A stretch of DNA of 64,000 nucleotides from DASXAI01 sp963728985 (GCA_963728985.1 CAVSME010000002.1:124001-188000); one strand, 5' to 3'; counted from the first letter of the stretch, positions 55,467-62,894 are shown. The notes: generated by a model not told the origin, from the letters alone. Numbers and translations: made by a program.

Positions 55467-55894
55467 ACCTCCGCCTCGACGGCGTCCACCGTCTCCACCG
55501 CGAGCTCGTCAGCCTGGACCGGCGTCTCGATAGCGTCGGTCACGTCCGAGCGAGGCGCGCGATCGCCGCGGTCGCCCCGGTCCCCACGATCGCCCCGGTC
55601 CGAGCGGCCGCTGCGTTGCGTGGTGACGCGCTTGGCGTAGGGCATCAGCGCCATCTCGCGGGCGTTCTTGATGGCCGTGGCCACGTCCCGCTGCTGCTGG
55701 GCATCGTTGCCGCTCACCCGCCGGGCCCGGATCTTGGACCGGTCGGACAAGAAGCGCTGCAGCAGGTTGACGTCCTTGTAGTCGATGTAGTCGACCCGCT
55801 CCTGGACGAGGACGCTCACCTTCTTCTTGACCTTCTTGGTGGAGTCCTTGGTGCGGGTGCGCTTGGTGTTGCGGTTGTTGCTGTTGTTGGCCAT
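55463..55894 (-). CDS. rpsR: 30S ribosomal protein S18 with long C-terminal extension
   Basis: A 143-residue S18; typical S18 proteins have 75-85 residues. The S18 core (VDYIDYKDVNLLQRFLSDRS, KIRARRVSGNDAQQQRDVAT, AIKNAREMALMPYAKR) ends near residue 90. The extension starts with an RGD-type run (SDRGDRGDRGDRGDR), followed by an acidic tail (VETVDAVEAEV). A basic Lys/Thr/Asn N-terminus of about 25 residues is also present. The core is fully conserved. The extension is unusual and may be surface-exposed on the small subunit. It is coupled to ssb and rplI. Confidence 0.95.
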   Translation of the reverse strand: MANNSNNRNTKRTRTKDSTKKVKKKVSVLVQERVDYIDYKDVNLLQRFLSDRSKIRARRVSGNDAQQQRDVATAIKNAREMALMPYAKRVTTQRSGRSDRGDRGDRGDRGDRAPRSDVTDAIETPVQADELAVETVDAVEAEV

Positions 55895-56352
55895 CAGAAG
55901 GGTTCCTCGTCTCCTCCGCCGTACGACTGGTTCTCGCTCGGCCGGCCGCCGCCGCCGTAGCTGCGGTCGCCGCCGGCGCCTCCGCCTCCGCCCCCGCCCG
56001 AGCGATCGGTGCGCTCGACCTGGGCCGTGGCCCAGCGCAGGCTGGGGCCGATCTCGTCGGCCGTGATCTCGAAGACCGTGCGCTTCTCGCCCTCACGGGT
56101 CTCGAAGTCGCGCTGCTCGATGCGGCCGGTCACGATGACGCGGGCGCCTTTGCTGAGCGACGCCGCCGCGTTCTCGCCGAGCTCGGCCCACGCCACGACA
56201 TCGAAGAACGACGTCTGTTCCTGCCACTCGTTGTTCATCTGGAAGCGGCGGCTCGAGGCGATGCGGAAGTTGGCGACGGCCCGCCCGCCCTGGGTGAAGC
56301 GCAGCTCGGGATCACGCGTGAGATTGCCGGTGACGGTGATGGTGTTTGCCAT
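55894..56352 (-). CDS. ssb: Single-stranded DNA-binding protein
   Basis: A 152-residue SSB. The OB-fold core contains VTGNLTRDPELRFTQGGRAV, EQTSFFDVVAWAELGENAAA and VIVTGRIEQRDFETREGEKR. The C-terminal tail has Gly/Ser-rich low complexity and ends DEEPF, the acidic tip that contacts replication partners. It binds single-stranded DNA as a tetramer during replication and repair. The stop overlaps the rpsR start by one base. Confidence 0.97.
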   Translation of the reverse strand: MANTITVTGNLTRDPELRFTQGGRAVANFRIASSRRFQMNNEWQEQTSFFDVVAWAELGENAAASLSKGARVIVTGRIEQRDFETREGEKRTVFEITADEIGPSLRWATAQVERTDRSGGGGGGGAGGDRSYGGGGRPSENQSYGGGDEEPF

Positions 56353-56381
56353 GGTTCGCTCCTCGCAGGTGACCGCGGCCG

Positions 56382-56717
56382 TCAGGCCGGGGACGCTGCC
56401 TCGGCCAGGCCGCGACGAGCGGCCTCGGCATCGGGCAGGCGGATCAGCTTGTGGCGGACGACGTCATCCGCGAGCCGGAGCGAGCGCTCGAAGTCGTCGA
56501 GCGCACCCGGCTCGGCGACGAGGTTGAAGACGGCGTAGTAGCCCTCGGTCTTGTGCTTGATCTCGTAGGCGAAGCGGCGCTTCCCCCACCAATCGGCCTT
56601 GCCGTGCACCTTGCCGCCGCGAGCGGCGATCTGGTCGGTGACGGTCTTGACCCAGGCTTGGGCGGCGGGCTCGTCGAGATCGCCGTCGAAGATGACCATG
56701 AGTTCGTAAGCCCGCAT
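56382..56717 (-). CDS. rpsF: 30S ribosomal protein S6
   Basis: A 111-residue S6, first gene of the operon. Conserved parts are MRAYELMVIFDGDLDEPA, GKADWWGKRRFAYEIKHKTE, GYYAVFNLVAEPGALDDFER and DDVVRHKLIR. The start at ATG 56717 matches S6 proteins from related bacteria, and GGGAGG lies upstream. The open frame extends to 56861 but is not S6-like there. Confidence 0.96.
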   Translation of the reverse strand: MRAYELMVIFDGDLDEPAAQAWVKTVTDQIAARGGKVHGKADWWGKRRFAYEIKHKTEGYYAVFNLVAEPGALDDFERSLRLADDVVRHKLIRLPDAEAARRGLAEAASPA

Positions 56718-56914
56718 GGGCGAGCGCCTCCCTTCGGACCCGACCGGTGGCCGGGGCCCCGTTCCTGGACGGAGCAGGGTTGGACTGGACCGCAAGAGGT
56801 TAGCGGCTGGGTGCCTCCGCCGGTCCAGCGCCTGCGCGCCGTCGATCAGTGACGTCATCATGGCGAAGGGGTGTCACAGAGTTGGCGCCGGGTCCGGCTC
56901 GTACGCTGGAGGCT

Positions 56915-57484
56915 GTGGACCTCAGGGCGTGGATCACCGCCGAGCACGACGGGCTGCGGGACCGCTTTGCCGGCGCCATCGCCGCCCACGTACCGACAGC
57001 CCGATGGCGGGAGCAGGCCGGTGGGGGCTCGTCGATCGCCTGGCTCGTGCTCCACGGGGCGTGGCACGAGGACCTCGCGATGATGGCAGCGGTGCAGGGC
57101 CGCGAGCCGCTGCTGGTGCGGTGGCGAGGTGATGTCGGTCTCGCCGGCTTCGACCCGGCGGGTGGGCTCGGCGAGACCGAGGACGCTGCCATCACGGCGG
57201 CGCTCGACCTCGACGCAGTGGCCGCCTATGCCGGCGCCGTGCATGACGCAACGGCGCAGTGGCTGGCCGGCGCCGACCTGGCCGCCCTGCCCGACGTCCC
57301 GCCAGCAGGGACTCGGATCAGCGAGCTGGCCGGGGTGACGCCCGACGCCGTGCCCTGGCTGCACTCGATGTGGGACGGCAAGGCGACGACGTGGTTCCTG
57401 CAGTGGGAGGCGATCGGGCACCGGCAAGGCCATCTCGGTGAGATGGTGTCGGTGCGGTCGAGGTTGGGCCTCAGTCCGTTTTGA
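56915..57484 (+). CDS. DinB-like (DUF664) four-helix protein
   Basis: A 189-residue protein of the DinB/YfiT-like metal-binding four-helix-bundle superfamily (LRAWITAEHDGLRDRFAGAI, SSIAWLVLHGAWHEDLAMMA, WFLQWEAIGHRQGHLGEMVS). The His residues in LHGAWHED and IGHRQGHLG form the putative metal site. Such enzymes act as mycothiol- or bacillithiol-dependent transferases or isomerases. GTG 56915 follows TGGAGGCT; a longer frame from 56849 has no homology before it. It is divergent from rpsF. Confidence 0.8.
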   Translation: MDLRAWITAEHDGLRDRFAGAIAAHVPTARWREQAGGGSSIAWLVLHGAWHEDLAMMAAVQGREPLLVRWRGDVGLAGFDPAGGLGETEDAAITAALDLDAVAAYAGAVHDATAQWLAGADLAALPDVPPAGTRISELAGVTPDAVPWLHSMWDGKATTWFLQWEAIGHRQGHLGEMVSVRSRLGLSPF

Positions 57485-57517
57485 TGCGGCGCCTTCGGCG
57501 CCGACTCGCTGTCCTCG

Positions 57518-57867
57518 GAGGGCGAGCGGATAGGTGCTGGCGATCCGCGTGGACCGGGCGGTGGCCACGATCCGTGAGCGACGTTGGGTGCCGATTCGGT
57601 CATGGGTGCCGATCGGCCCGCCAGGCGAGGCAATCGGCACCCAAACGCCGATCGGAACAGGATTCCGCCCGCCGAGCGTGGCTGCCGATCGCCCGCCACC
57701 CGCCGGCGTGCGTGCGGCCACTGGGCGGCGAGCCGCGGGAGTGTCCGGGCAGCGAGTGGATCGGCCGATCCTCGTACGTTGGGTGCGAGATGCGTCGGAA
57801 ACCGACGCATTCAGCACCGAAGCACGGATCAGCACCCAAAGCTCTCCTCGCCTATCCGCTCGCCCTC
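57518..57867 (+). mobile_element. Non-coding element with 17-bp terminal inverted repeats (MITE-like), long copy
   Basis: GAGGGCGAGCGGATAGG at the left end (57518-57534) is exactly complementary to CCTATCCGCTCGCCCTC at the right end (57851-57867). The first 137 bases are about 94% identical to the other copy, at 60303-60488, read on the opposite strand. The core has GTGCCGAT/ATCGGCAC stems, and a perfect hairpin ATGCGTCGG-AAA-CCGACGCAT lies at 57790-57810. No transposase gene is present, so it would need one in trans. Confidence 0.65.
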
Positions 57868-57894
57868 TCGGACAATCCCGAAGCGCGCTGCCCC

Positions 57895-57913
57895 GCCGCC
57901 GCACTGCGGCGGC
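57895..57913. repeat. GCCGCCGC-ACT-GCGGCGGC hairpin
   Basis: A perfect 8-bp stem with an ACT loop, identical to the hairpin at 37039-37057. It lies right beside the inverted-repeat element. Confidence 0.7.
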
Positions 57914-57985
57914 ACGAGCAGATCTGGGGCGGCCCCGCGCGATAGGCGAGCGAACACGCCCCAGAGCCGACGGCGTCAAACCCCG

Positions 57986-58666
57986 TCAGGCGGCGTCGTG
58001 GAAGATGAGGCCCAGTGCCACCCGGCCGCCGGTGTGGACCTCGCTGGCGCCGTGGCGGTGCGTCACCTGGTAGGTCCCCCGGGCCCCGTTCACGGGCCGG
58101 CGGTTGTTCGGGAACACGATGCCCTCACCCCGCACGAGCGGGAGCGCGGTAGCCCGGGTCTGGCTCCGCGGCCGCTGCTCCGTCAGGACGAACTCGCCGC
58201 CGGTGTAGTCGAGCCCGGGCTTGGTGAGGCCGACGACCACCTGCAGCGGGAAGGCGACCTCCCCGTAGAGGTCCTGGTGCAGCGTGTTGTACCCACCCGG
58301 TCCGTAGCGCAGCACGAGGGGCGTCGGGCGGGCCTGGCCGGCGGCGTGGCAGCGCGCCAGCATCCCGTCGAGATCGGGCGGCCACGGCCGCCAGCCATCG
58401 GCCCCGACCCGCTCGCCCCACTCGTTGGCCACGGCCGCCAGCGGCGGGTACAGCTCCTGGCGCAGGCGCTCCACCACGGGCGGCAACGGGTAGGCGAAGT
58501 AGGCGTAGTCGCCCTCGCCGAACCGGTACCGGCCCATCTGGACGCGGCTCCGGTAGCGGCGATCGTCGTCGAACGCGCCGGCCAGCTCGGCGGCCTCGGC
58601 GTCAGAGAGCAGGCGCTCGGTGCGGGCGTAGCCGCGCTCGTCGAGCTGGTCGAGCCACGAGGTCAT
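57986..58666 (-). CDS. 2-oxoglutarate/Fe(II)-dependent oxygenase, prolyl-hydroxylase-like
   Basis: A 226-residue oxygenase. The iron ligands are visible as His-x-Asp in YNTLHQDLYGEVAF, and the distal His and Arg in THRHGASEVHTGGRVALGLI. The first domain is helical (LDQLDERGYARTERLLSDAE). Members hydroxylate proteins or small molecules with 2-oxoglutarate as co-substrate. ATG 58666 overlaps the AlkB-like stop (ATGA), so the two oxygenases are co-translated. This is an unusual pair of related oxygenases in a row. Confidence 0.85.
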   Translation of the reverse strand: MTSWLDQLDERGYARTERLLSDAEAAELAGAFDDDRRYRSRVQMGRYRFGEGDYAYFAYPLPPVVERLRQELYPPLAAVANEWGERVGADGWRPWPPDLDGMLARCHAAGQARPTPLVLRYGPGGYNTLHQDLYGEVAFPLQVVVGLTKPGLDYTGGEFVLTEQRPRSQTRATALPLVRGEGIVFPNNRRPVNGARGTYQVTHRHGASEVHTGGRVALGLIFHDAA

Positions 58667-59418
58667 GACAGGCCCGTCTCCCGCACGGTGATGCTGAGCC
58701 GACCGGGCGGCAGGCCCAAGCCCGAGGGCGCGGTGCCCGAAAGCACCTTGGGCACACCGTGGTAGATGCGCCGGGTCGGGCCTCCGAACACGAGGAGGTC
58801 GCCGCTGCGCAACCACACGTCGACGAACGGCGCGGTGCGGCGCTCGACCCCGGCGAAGCGGAACAGGCACGTGTCGCCCAGGCTGATGGTCACCACCGGC
58901 GCGTCGGCCGGTTCCTCACCGTCGCAGTGCAACCCGAGCCGGGCGCCAGGCGCGTAGAGATTGGCGATGACGGCGTCGGGCGCGTAGTCGCCGGCGTCGC
59001 CGTAGGCCGCCGCCACCGCGTCGCGGGCGAGCGCGGCGAGCGGGTCCGGCAGCGGCTTCACGGGGGTGCCGTCGGTGTCGTCGGCGGTGCGGGTGTAGGC
59101 GTAGGGCTGCCAGTGCCACCCGAGGCACACCGACTGGACGGTCATCAGGTGGCCGGTCGGCATCCGGGGGTGGCGCAGGCCGGCGGGCGGCCGCGCCCAT
59201 GCCCGGAAGGCGGCGACCAGCTCCTGCTGGGCGGGCCGGTCCAGCCAGCCGGGCACGTGCACCGCACTGGGGAGCACCTCGACGGCCAGACCGGGGACCG
59301 GCACCTCGTCGAACAGGCCCGACGGGCCGACGGGCCGGGCCTCGGGCAGCACCGTCGGCTGCCCACCCTGTCGACTCCGGCCACGACGGGCCGTCGGTGG
59401 CGCGCTCACGCGTTCCAT
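58663..59418 (-). CDS. AlkB-like 2-oxoglutarate oxygenase
   Basis: A 251-residue AlkB-family protein. The iron site is LGLHCDGEEPADAPVVTISL (HxD), with the second His in RRIYHGVPKVLSGTAPSG, and 2-oxoglutarate binds RLSITVRETG. The N-terminal region CLGWHWQPYAYTRTAD is the nucleotide-recognition lid. AlkB enzymes reverse alkyl damage on DNA or RNA. ATG 59418 (MERVSAPPTARRGRSRQGG) is followed by a basic tail, then LPSAVHVPGWLDRPAQQELV, which starts the domain. It is in an operon with the prolyl-hydroxylase-like gene. Confidence 0.88.
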   Translation of the reverse strand: MERVSAPPTARRGRSRQGGQPTVLPEARPVGPSGLFDEVPVPGLAVEVLPSAVHVPGWLDRPAQQELVAAFRAWARPPAGLRHPRMPTGHLMTVQSVCLGWHWQPYAYTRTADDTDGTPVKPLPDPLAALARDAVAAAYGDAGDYAPDAVIANLYAPGARLGLHCDGEEPADAPVVTISLGDTCLFRFAGVERRTAPFVDVWLRSGDLLVFGGPTRRIYHGVPKVLSGTAPSGLGLPPGRLSITVRETGLS

Positions 59419-59458
59419 GCTCAGAAGAACGCTCGGGCGGGCGGGAACGTGAGGCCGG

Positions 59459-60127
59459 TCATGGTGACCTCGAGCACGCCGAGCCCACGTCGATGCGGGC
59501 GCCCGGACCGATGCCGAGCGGTGCGAGCCCGCCCTGCACCACCTCCAGGGCGTCGACGTAGCGGCCCGTCGCGCCGTAGACGGGGCAGTCGCTGCCCGAC
59601 GCGGCCGTGCACGGCGCCATGTCGCGCGAGGACACGAACGTGCCGGTCGCGTCGAAGAAGGCGACCGACAGCGGGAGCCGCGTGTGGAACATGTAGAACT
59701 GCGCCGACGTCGGCGCGGCAAAGCGGAAGAGCATCCCGTCGTAGCCGCCCAGGCTGTCCACGTCCATCAGGCCCCGGGCCCGGTCGGCCTCGGACACGGC
59801 GACGAGCACGCATGACTCGTGGACCGACCCGTCGGCAGCCGTGATGCGCAGCGTCACCGCCTCGAAGCCGGAGGGGACGGCGCCGCCGGGCAGCGTGGCC
59901 ACCGTGCCGCCGGGCAGCGTGGCCACCGTGCCGCCGGGCAGCGTGGCCACCGTGCCGGTGACCACCGGCGCCGTCACCGTGGCGGGCGACGGCGAGCCGC
60001 CGCCGGACGAGCAGGCGGCGACCGCCAGGACCAGCAGCAGCGGCCAGAGACGCCGGTAGCGTCCGAGCCCATGACGGGGACGTGCGAGAGCTGCGGCCGA
60101 GACGGCGAGGTCATCTACGCCGTGCAC
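59459..60127 (-). CDS. DUF192 lipoprotein
   Basis: A DUF192 protein of about 155 residues after its leader. The lipobox LAVAACSSGGG and the hydrophobic stretch WPLLLVLAVAA mark it as a lipoprotein. A linker with GGTVATLP repeated three times follows. The DUF192 core has DRARGLMDVDSLGGYDGMLF, then FYMFHTRLPLSVAFFDATG and TGRYVDALEVVQGGLAPLGI. The start is uncertain. No ATG precedes the signal peptide in frame. The only in-frame GTG is at 60127, which overlaps the divergent zinc-ribbon gene. The function of DUF192 is unknown; it is often found in thermophiles and actinobacteria. Confidence 0.75.
   Translation of the reverse strand: MHGVDDLAVSAAALARPRHGLGRYRRLWPLLLVLAVAACSSGGGSPSPATVTAPVVTGTVATLPGGTVATLPGGTVATLPGGAVPSGFEAVTLRITAADGSVHESCVLVAVSEADRARGLMDVDSLGGYDGMLFRFAAPTSAQFYMFHTRLPLSVAFFDATGTFVSSRDMAPCTAASGSDCPVYGATGRYVDALEVVQGGLAPLGIGPGARIDVGSACSRSP
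59882..59953. repeat. Three exact 24-bp tandem repeats
   Basis: Units at 59882-59905, 59906-59929 and 59930-59953 are identical. They encode the GGTVATLP repeats of the DUF192 lipoprotein linker. Perfect identity suggests recent expansion or homogenisation. Confidence 0.9.
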
Positions 60128-60247
60128 CGGATCTACGTCACTCCCGAGACGTGGGACACGCCGGGCACGCACCGGCGCCTCGACGAGGTCGAGCACTGGT
60201 GCTTCGCCTGCTGCACGCACTATCCCCACGAGCGTGTCGACGACTGA
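60071..60247 (+). CDS. Small zinc-ribbon protein
   Basis: A 58-residue protein with two Cys pairs, CESCGRDG near the N-terminus and HWCFACCTHYPHE near the C-terminus. They fit a zinc ribbon. The middle (EVIYAVHRIYVTPETWDTPG) is a beta-rich loop. It is divergent from the DUF192 gene, with overlapping ends. No partner is evident. Confidence 0.65.
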   Translation: MTGTCESCGRDGEVIYAVHRIYVTPETWDTPGTHRRLDEVEHWCFACCTHYPHERVDD

Positions 60248-60302
60248 TTCTTCGTCGCCGCCTGCGCTGACGCTTCGGCTCGCTCCTGACTCGCTGCGCT
60301 CG

Positions 60303-60488
60303 GAGGGCGAGCGGATAGGTGAAGAGGGCGATGAGGCTGCTCGGCCCGTGTCGACAATCGGCGTTTGGGTGCCGATTGCCTCGCCTGGCGGGCCGATCGG
60401 CACCCATGACCGAATCGGCACCCAACGTCGCTCACGGATCGTGGCCACCCGCCCCGCGCGGATCGCGAGCACCTATCAGCTCGCCCTC
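60303..60488 (-). mobile_element. Non-coding element with 19-bp terminal inverted repeats (MITE-like), short copy
   Basis: GAGGGCGAGCGGATAGGTG (60303-60321) and CACCTATCAGCTCGCCCTC (60470-60488) are complementary at 18 of 19 positions. Read on the minus strand it is about 94% identical to the first 137 bases of the 57518 element. The two copies are in opposite orientation and bracket the four small genes from 57986 to 60247. Confidence 0.65.
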
Positions 60489-60516
60489 TCGGACAATCCC
60501 TCGAGCACCCGCCCCT

Positions 60517-60535
60517 GGCGCCGCAGTGCGACGCC
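60517..60535. repeat. Variant GGCGCCGC-AGT-GCGACGCC hairpin
   Basis: 7 of 8 stem pairs form. It is the counterpart of the hairpins at 37039 and 57895 with the loop complement AGT, and sits next to the short element. Confidence 0.5.
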
Positions 60536-60542
60536 AGCGGAC

Positions 60543-60986
60543 CTATCGGTCCGCATGTCGGCGCGCTGAGCTCGTCCGTCCGCGGGTCCGCCCGCCGACG
60601 GGCAGCGTGCGCACCAGGTGGTGCCACTCGCACGAGCGGCAGACCTCCACGACGTAGGCGGTGAGGTGGTCGGTGCGGCGATCGAGCACGGCGAGCTCGT
60701 TGCGCTCGCTGACGCAGCGCCCAGACGGGCCCATGCGGGGTCCGAACACGTAGGTGACGTGCACGAGGAGGTCGTCCTCGCAGATCGGGCACTCGGTCGA
60801 GGTCTCGCGGCCGATGCCACGGGCGGCCCGCAGCAGCTCCGGATGGGCGTCACACACCTGGTGCTTGGCCAGCCGCCCCTTGCGGTACTCGACGATGAGC
60901 GCTCTGCGGGCGAGGCGATGGTCGATGACGCCAGCGCGCGGCGCCGAACCGCCCCCACTGCGCAGCGAATCGACCCGGAAGCTCAC
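60543..60986 (-). CDS. DUF5318 protein
   Basis: A 147-residue protein of the DUF5318 family, which is found next to ino1/PadR in mycobacteria. Conserved parts are VIDHRLARRALIVEYRKGRL, CDAHPELLRAARGIG, CPICEDDLLVHVTYVFG, RCVSERNELAVLDRRTDHLT and VVEVCRSCEWHHLVRT. Two CxxC pairs indicate zinc binding. Function unknown. It lies upstream of and divergent from PadR. Confidence 0.88.
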   Translation of the reverse strand: MSFRVDSLRSGGGSAPRAGVIDHRLARRALIVEYRKGRLAKHQVCDAHPELLRAARGIGRETSTECPICEDDLLVHVTYVFGPRMGPSGRCVSERNELAVLDRRTDHLTAYVVEVCRSCEWHHLVRTLPVGGRTRGRTSSARRHADR

Positions 60987-61030
60987 GGCGTCGAAGCGTA
61001 CCGATCCTTCGCCTGCGCTCCGCTCCGGCC

Positions 61031-61084
61031 TCGCTGTGCTCGAACAAGCCCCCGGACGGTTACCCGCCGGCGCACTGCGCCGGC
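61031..61084. repeat. Short repeat with GCCGGCGC-ACT-GCGCCGGC hairpin
   Basis: TCGCTGTGCTCG at 61031 is followed by a perfect 8-bp hairpin with ACT loop at 61066-61084. It is a variant of the 37039 and 57895 hairpins and lies between DUF5318 and PadR. Confidence 0.5.
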
Positions 61085-61167
61085 ACCCACCGATCCGCTG
61101 CGCCCTGGCCCCCGGACCCCATCCCCCGTTGCGGTGATGATGACCCTCCTAGTGGTTGATTTCGATG

Positions 61168-61180
61168 TATCGAATCGATA
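61168..61180. promoter_or_regulatory. Palindromic operator before the PadR gene
   Basis: TATCGA-A-TCGATA is a perfect palindrome, 11 bases before the PadR start. This position fits autorepression, and it would also control ino1, which is in the same operon. Confidence 0.65.
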
Positions 61181-61191
61181 TGTTGTTCCGC

Positions 61192-61830
61192 GTGATCGAC
61201 ATGGCTGTTCTGGGACTGCTGCAGGACCAGGACCTCCACGGCTACGAGTTGCGCAAGCGGTTGACGGCGCTCGTGGGCCTGCGCGGGGCCATCTCGTTCG
61301 GCTCCCTGTACCCCGCGCTGGCCCGTCTCGAAGCCTCGGGCGCCGTCAAAGCGGTCGAGGCCAACGACGCTGACCGGGCCATCCCCATGACCGGCTCCCT
61401 GTCGGGCGAGGCCAGCGCCTTCCTGGCCCGCCGGCGCACCACCACCGGGCGGGGCCGGGCCGGCCGGGCCCGCAAGGTGTACGGCATCACCGAGCACGGC
61501 CGGGAGTTGCTCGTCACCCTCCTCGAGGACCCGGCCGGCGACGACAAGGCCTTTCCCCTCAAGGTGGCGCTGTGCACAGCGCTGGCGCCCGCTCGGCGCC
61601 TCGAGCTGTTCGAGCGCCGCCGCTCCAGCCTGGCCACGCAGCTGGCCGCCGCCCGGGCCGGGCGCAAGCGCTCCACCGAACGCGTGGACGGCTACCTGCG
61701 CGCGCTGCGCGAGCACGACACCCAGACCATCGAACACGAGATCGCCTGGCTCGACGGCCTGATCGCCGCCGAGCGAGAGCACCTCCGGGCCGAGGGCCCG
61801 GTCACCAGCCAGGAGGACACGACCGAATGA
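61192..61830 (+). CDS. PadR-family transcriptional regulator
   Basis: A 212-residue PadR protein. The winged helix is VLGLLQDQDLHGYELRKRLT, GLRGAISFGSLYPALARLEA, then a loop of about 40 residues before the wing (RARKVYGITEHGRELLVTLL), which is longer than usual. The C-terminal part is a helical dimerisation domain (RSSLATQLAAARAGRKRSTE). GTG 61192 (VIDMAVLGLL) fits family N-termini. Its TGA overlaps the ATG of ino1. As in mycobacteria, it probably regulates inositol synthesis; the ligand is unknown. Confidence 0.9.
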   Translation: MIDMAVLGLLQDQDLHGYELRKRLTALVGLRGAISFGSLYPALARLEASGAVKAVEANDADRAIPMTGSLSGEASAFLARRRTTTGRGRAGRARKVYGITEHGRELLVTLLEDPAGDDKAFPLKVALCTALAPARRLELFERRRSSLATQLAAARAGRKRSTERVDGYLRALREHDTQTIEHEIAWLDGLIAAEREHLRAEGPVTSQEDTTE

Positions 61831-62894
61831 CCATCCGCCTCGCCATCGCCGGCGTCGGCAACTGCTCGAGCAGCCTCGTCCAGGGCCTCGAGTACTACCG
61901 CGACGCCGATCCGTCCGAGCAGGTCCCCGGGCTCATGCACGTCGTGCTCGGTGGCTATCACGTGCGCGACGTGGAGGTGGTGGCCGCCTTCGACGTGGAC
62001 GCCACCAAGGTCGGGCTCGACGTGGGCAAGGCCATCTTCGCCGGCCAGAACAACACCATCCGCTTCGCGCCGGTGGGCGACCTCGGCGTGACCGTGCAGC
62101 GCGCCCCCACGCTCGACGGCCTCGGCAAGTACTACCGCGCCACCATCGAGGAGAGCCCGGCCGAGCCGGTCGACGTGGCCCAGGCGCTGCGCGACGCCGG
62201 TGCCGACGTCCTCGTCTCCTACCTCCCGGTCGGTTCCGAGCAGGCCCAGAAGCACTACGCCCAGGCGTGCATCGACGCCGGCGTCGCCTTCGTGAACGCC
62301 ATCCCGGTGTTCATCGCGTCCGATCCCGAGTGGGCGGCCAAGTTCGAAGCGGCCGGCGTGCCCATCGTCGGTGACGACATCAAGAGCCAGGTCGGCGCCA
62401 CCATCGTCCATCGCATCCTCGCCCGCCTGTTCGAGGATCGGGGTCTCGTGCTGGACCGCACGTACCAGCTCAACGTCGGCGGGAACATGGACTTCATGAA
62501 CATGCTCGAGCGCGAGCGCCTGGAGTCGAAGAAGATCTCCAAGACGCAGGCCGTCACCAGCCAGCTGGACAACGGGATCAAGGCCGACGACGTCCACATC
62601 GGCCCGTCCGACCACGTGGCCTGGCTGCAGGACCGCAAGTGGGCCTACATCCGCCTCGAGGGTCGCAACTTCGGCGACGTCCCGCTCAACGTGGAGCTCA
62701 AGCTCGAGGTGTGGGACAGCCCGAACTCCGCCGGCGTGATCATCGATGCCGTGCGCTGCGCCAAGCTGGCCGTGGATCGGGGGATCGGCGGTCCACTGCT
62801 CGGCCCGTCGGCCTACTTCATGAAGAGTCCTCCCGTGCAGTACCGCGACGAGGAGGCTCGCGAGATGGTGGAGACGTTCGCCGCAGGCGCGTAG
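61827..62894 (+). CDS. ino1: Inositol-3-phosphate synthase
   Basis: A 355-residue enzyme that converts glucose 6-phosphate to inositol 3-phosphate, using NAD. The NAD-binding segment is IAGVGNCSSSLVQGLEYYRD. Other conserved parts are VLVSYLPVGSEQAQKHYAQA, GDDIKSQVGATIVHRILARL, LNVGGNMDFMNMLERERLES and SDHVAWLQDRKWAYIRLEG. It supplies inositol for phosphatidylinositol and mycothiol, which fits an actinobacterium. It is translationally coupled to PadR (ATGA overlap). Confidence 0.97.
   Translation: MTIRLAIAGVGNCSSSLVQGLEYYRDADPSEQVPGLMHVVLGGYHVRDVEVVAAFDVDATKVGLDVGKAIFAGQNNTIRFAPVGDLGVTVQRAPTLDGLGKYYRATIEESPAEPVDVAQALRDAGADVLVSYLPVGSEQAQKHYAQACIDAGVAFVNAIPVFIASDPEWAAKFEAAGVPIVGDDIKSQVGATIVHRILARLFEDRGLVLDRTYQLNVGGNMDFMNMLERERLESKKISKTQAVTSQLDNGIKADDVHIGPSDHVAWLQDRKWAYIRLEGRNFGDVPLNVELKLEVWDSPNSAGVIIDAVRCAKLAVDRGIGGPLLGPSAYFMKSPPVQYRDEEAREMVETFAAGA

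Larger units (their letters stand above)
57485..57985. other. Gene-free region occupied by an inverted-repeat element
   Basis: 500 bases without a credible coding sequence. It contains the 350-bp element at 57518-57867 and the hairpin at 57895-57913. Confidence 0.6.

Noticed and set aside
57600..57839. Short frames with MGADRPARRG-type peptides in the inverted elements
   Set aside because: They repeat in all copies because the DNA repeats; peptides have no motif and the frames are overlapped by stem-loops.
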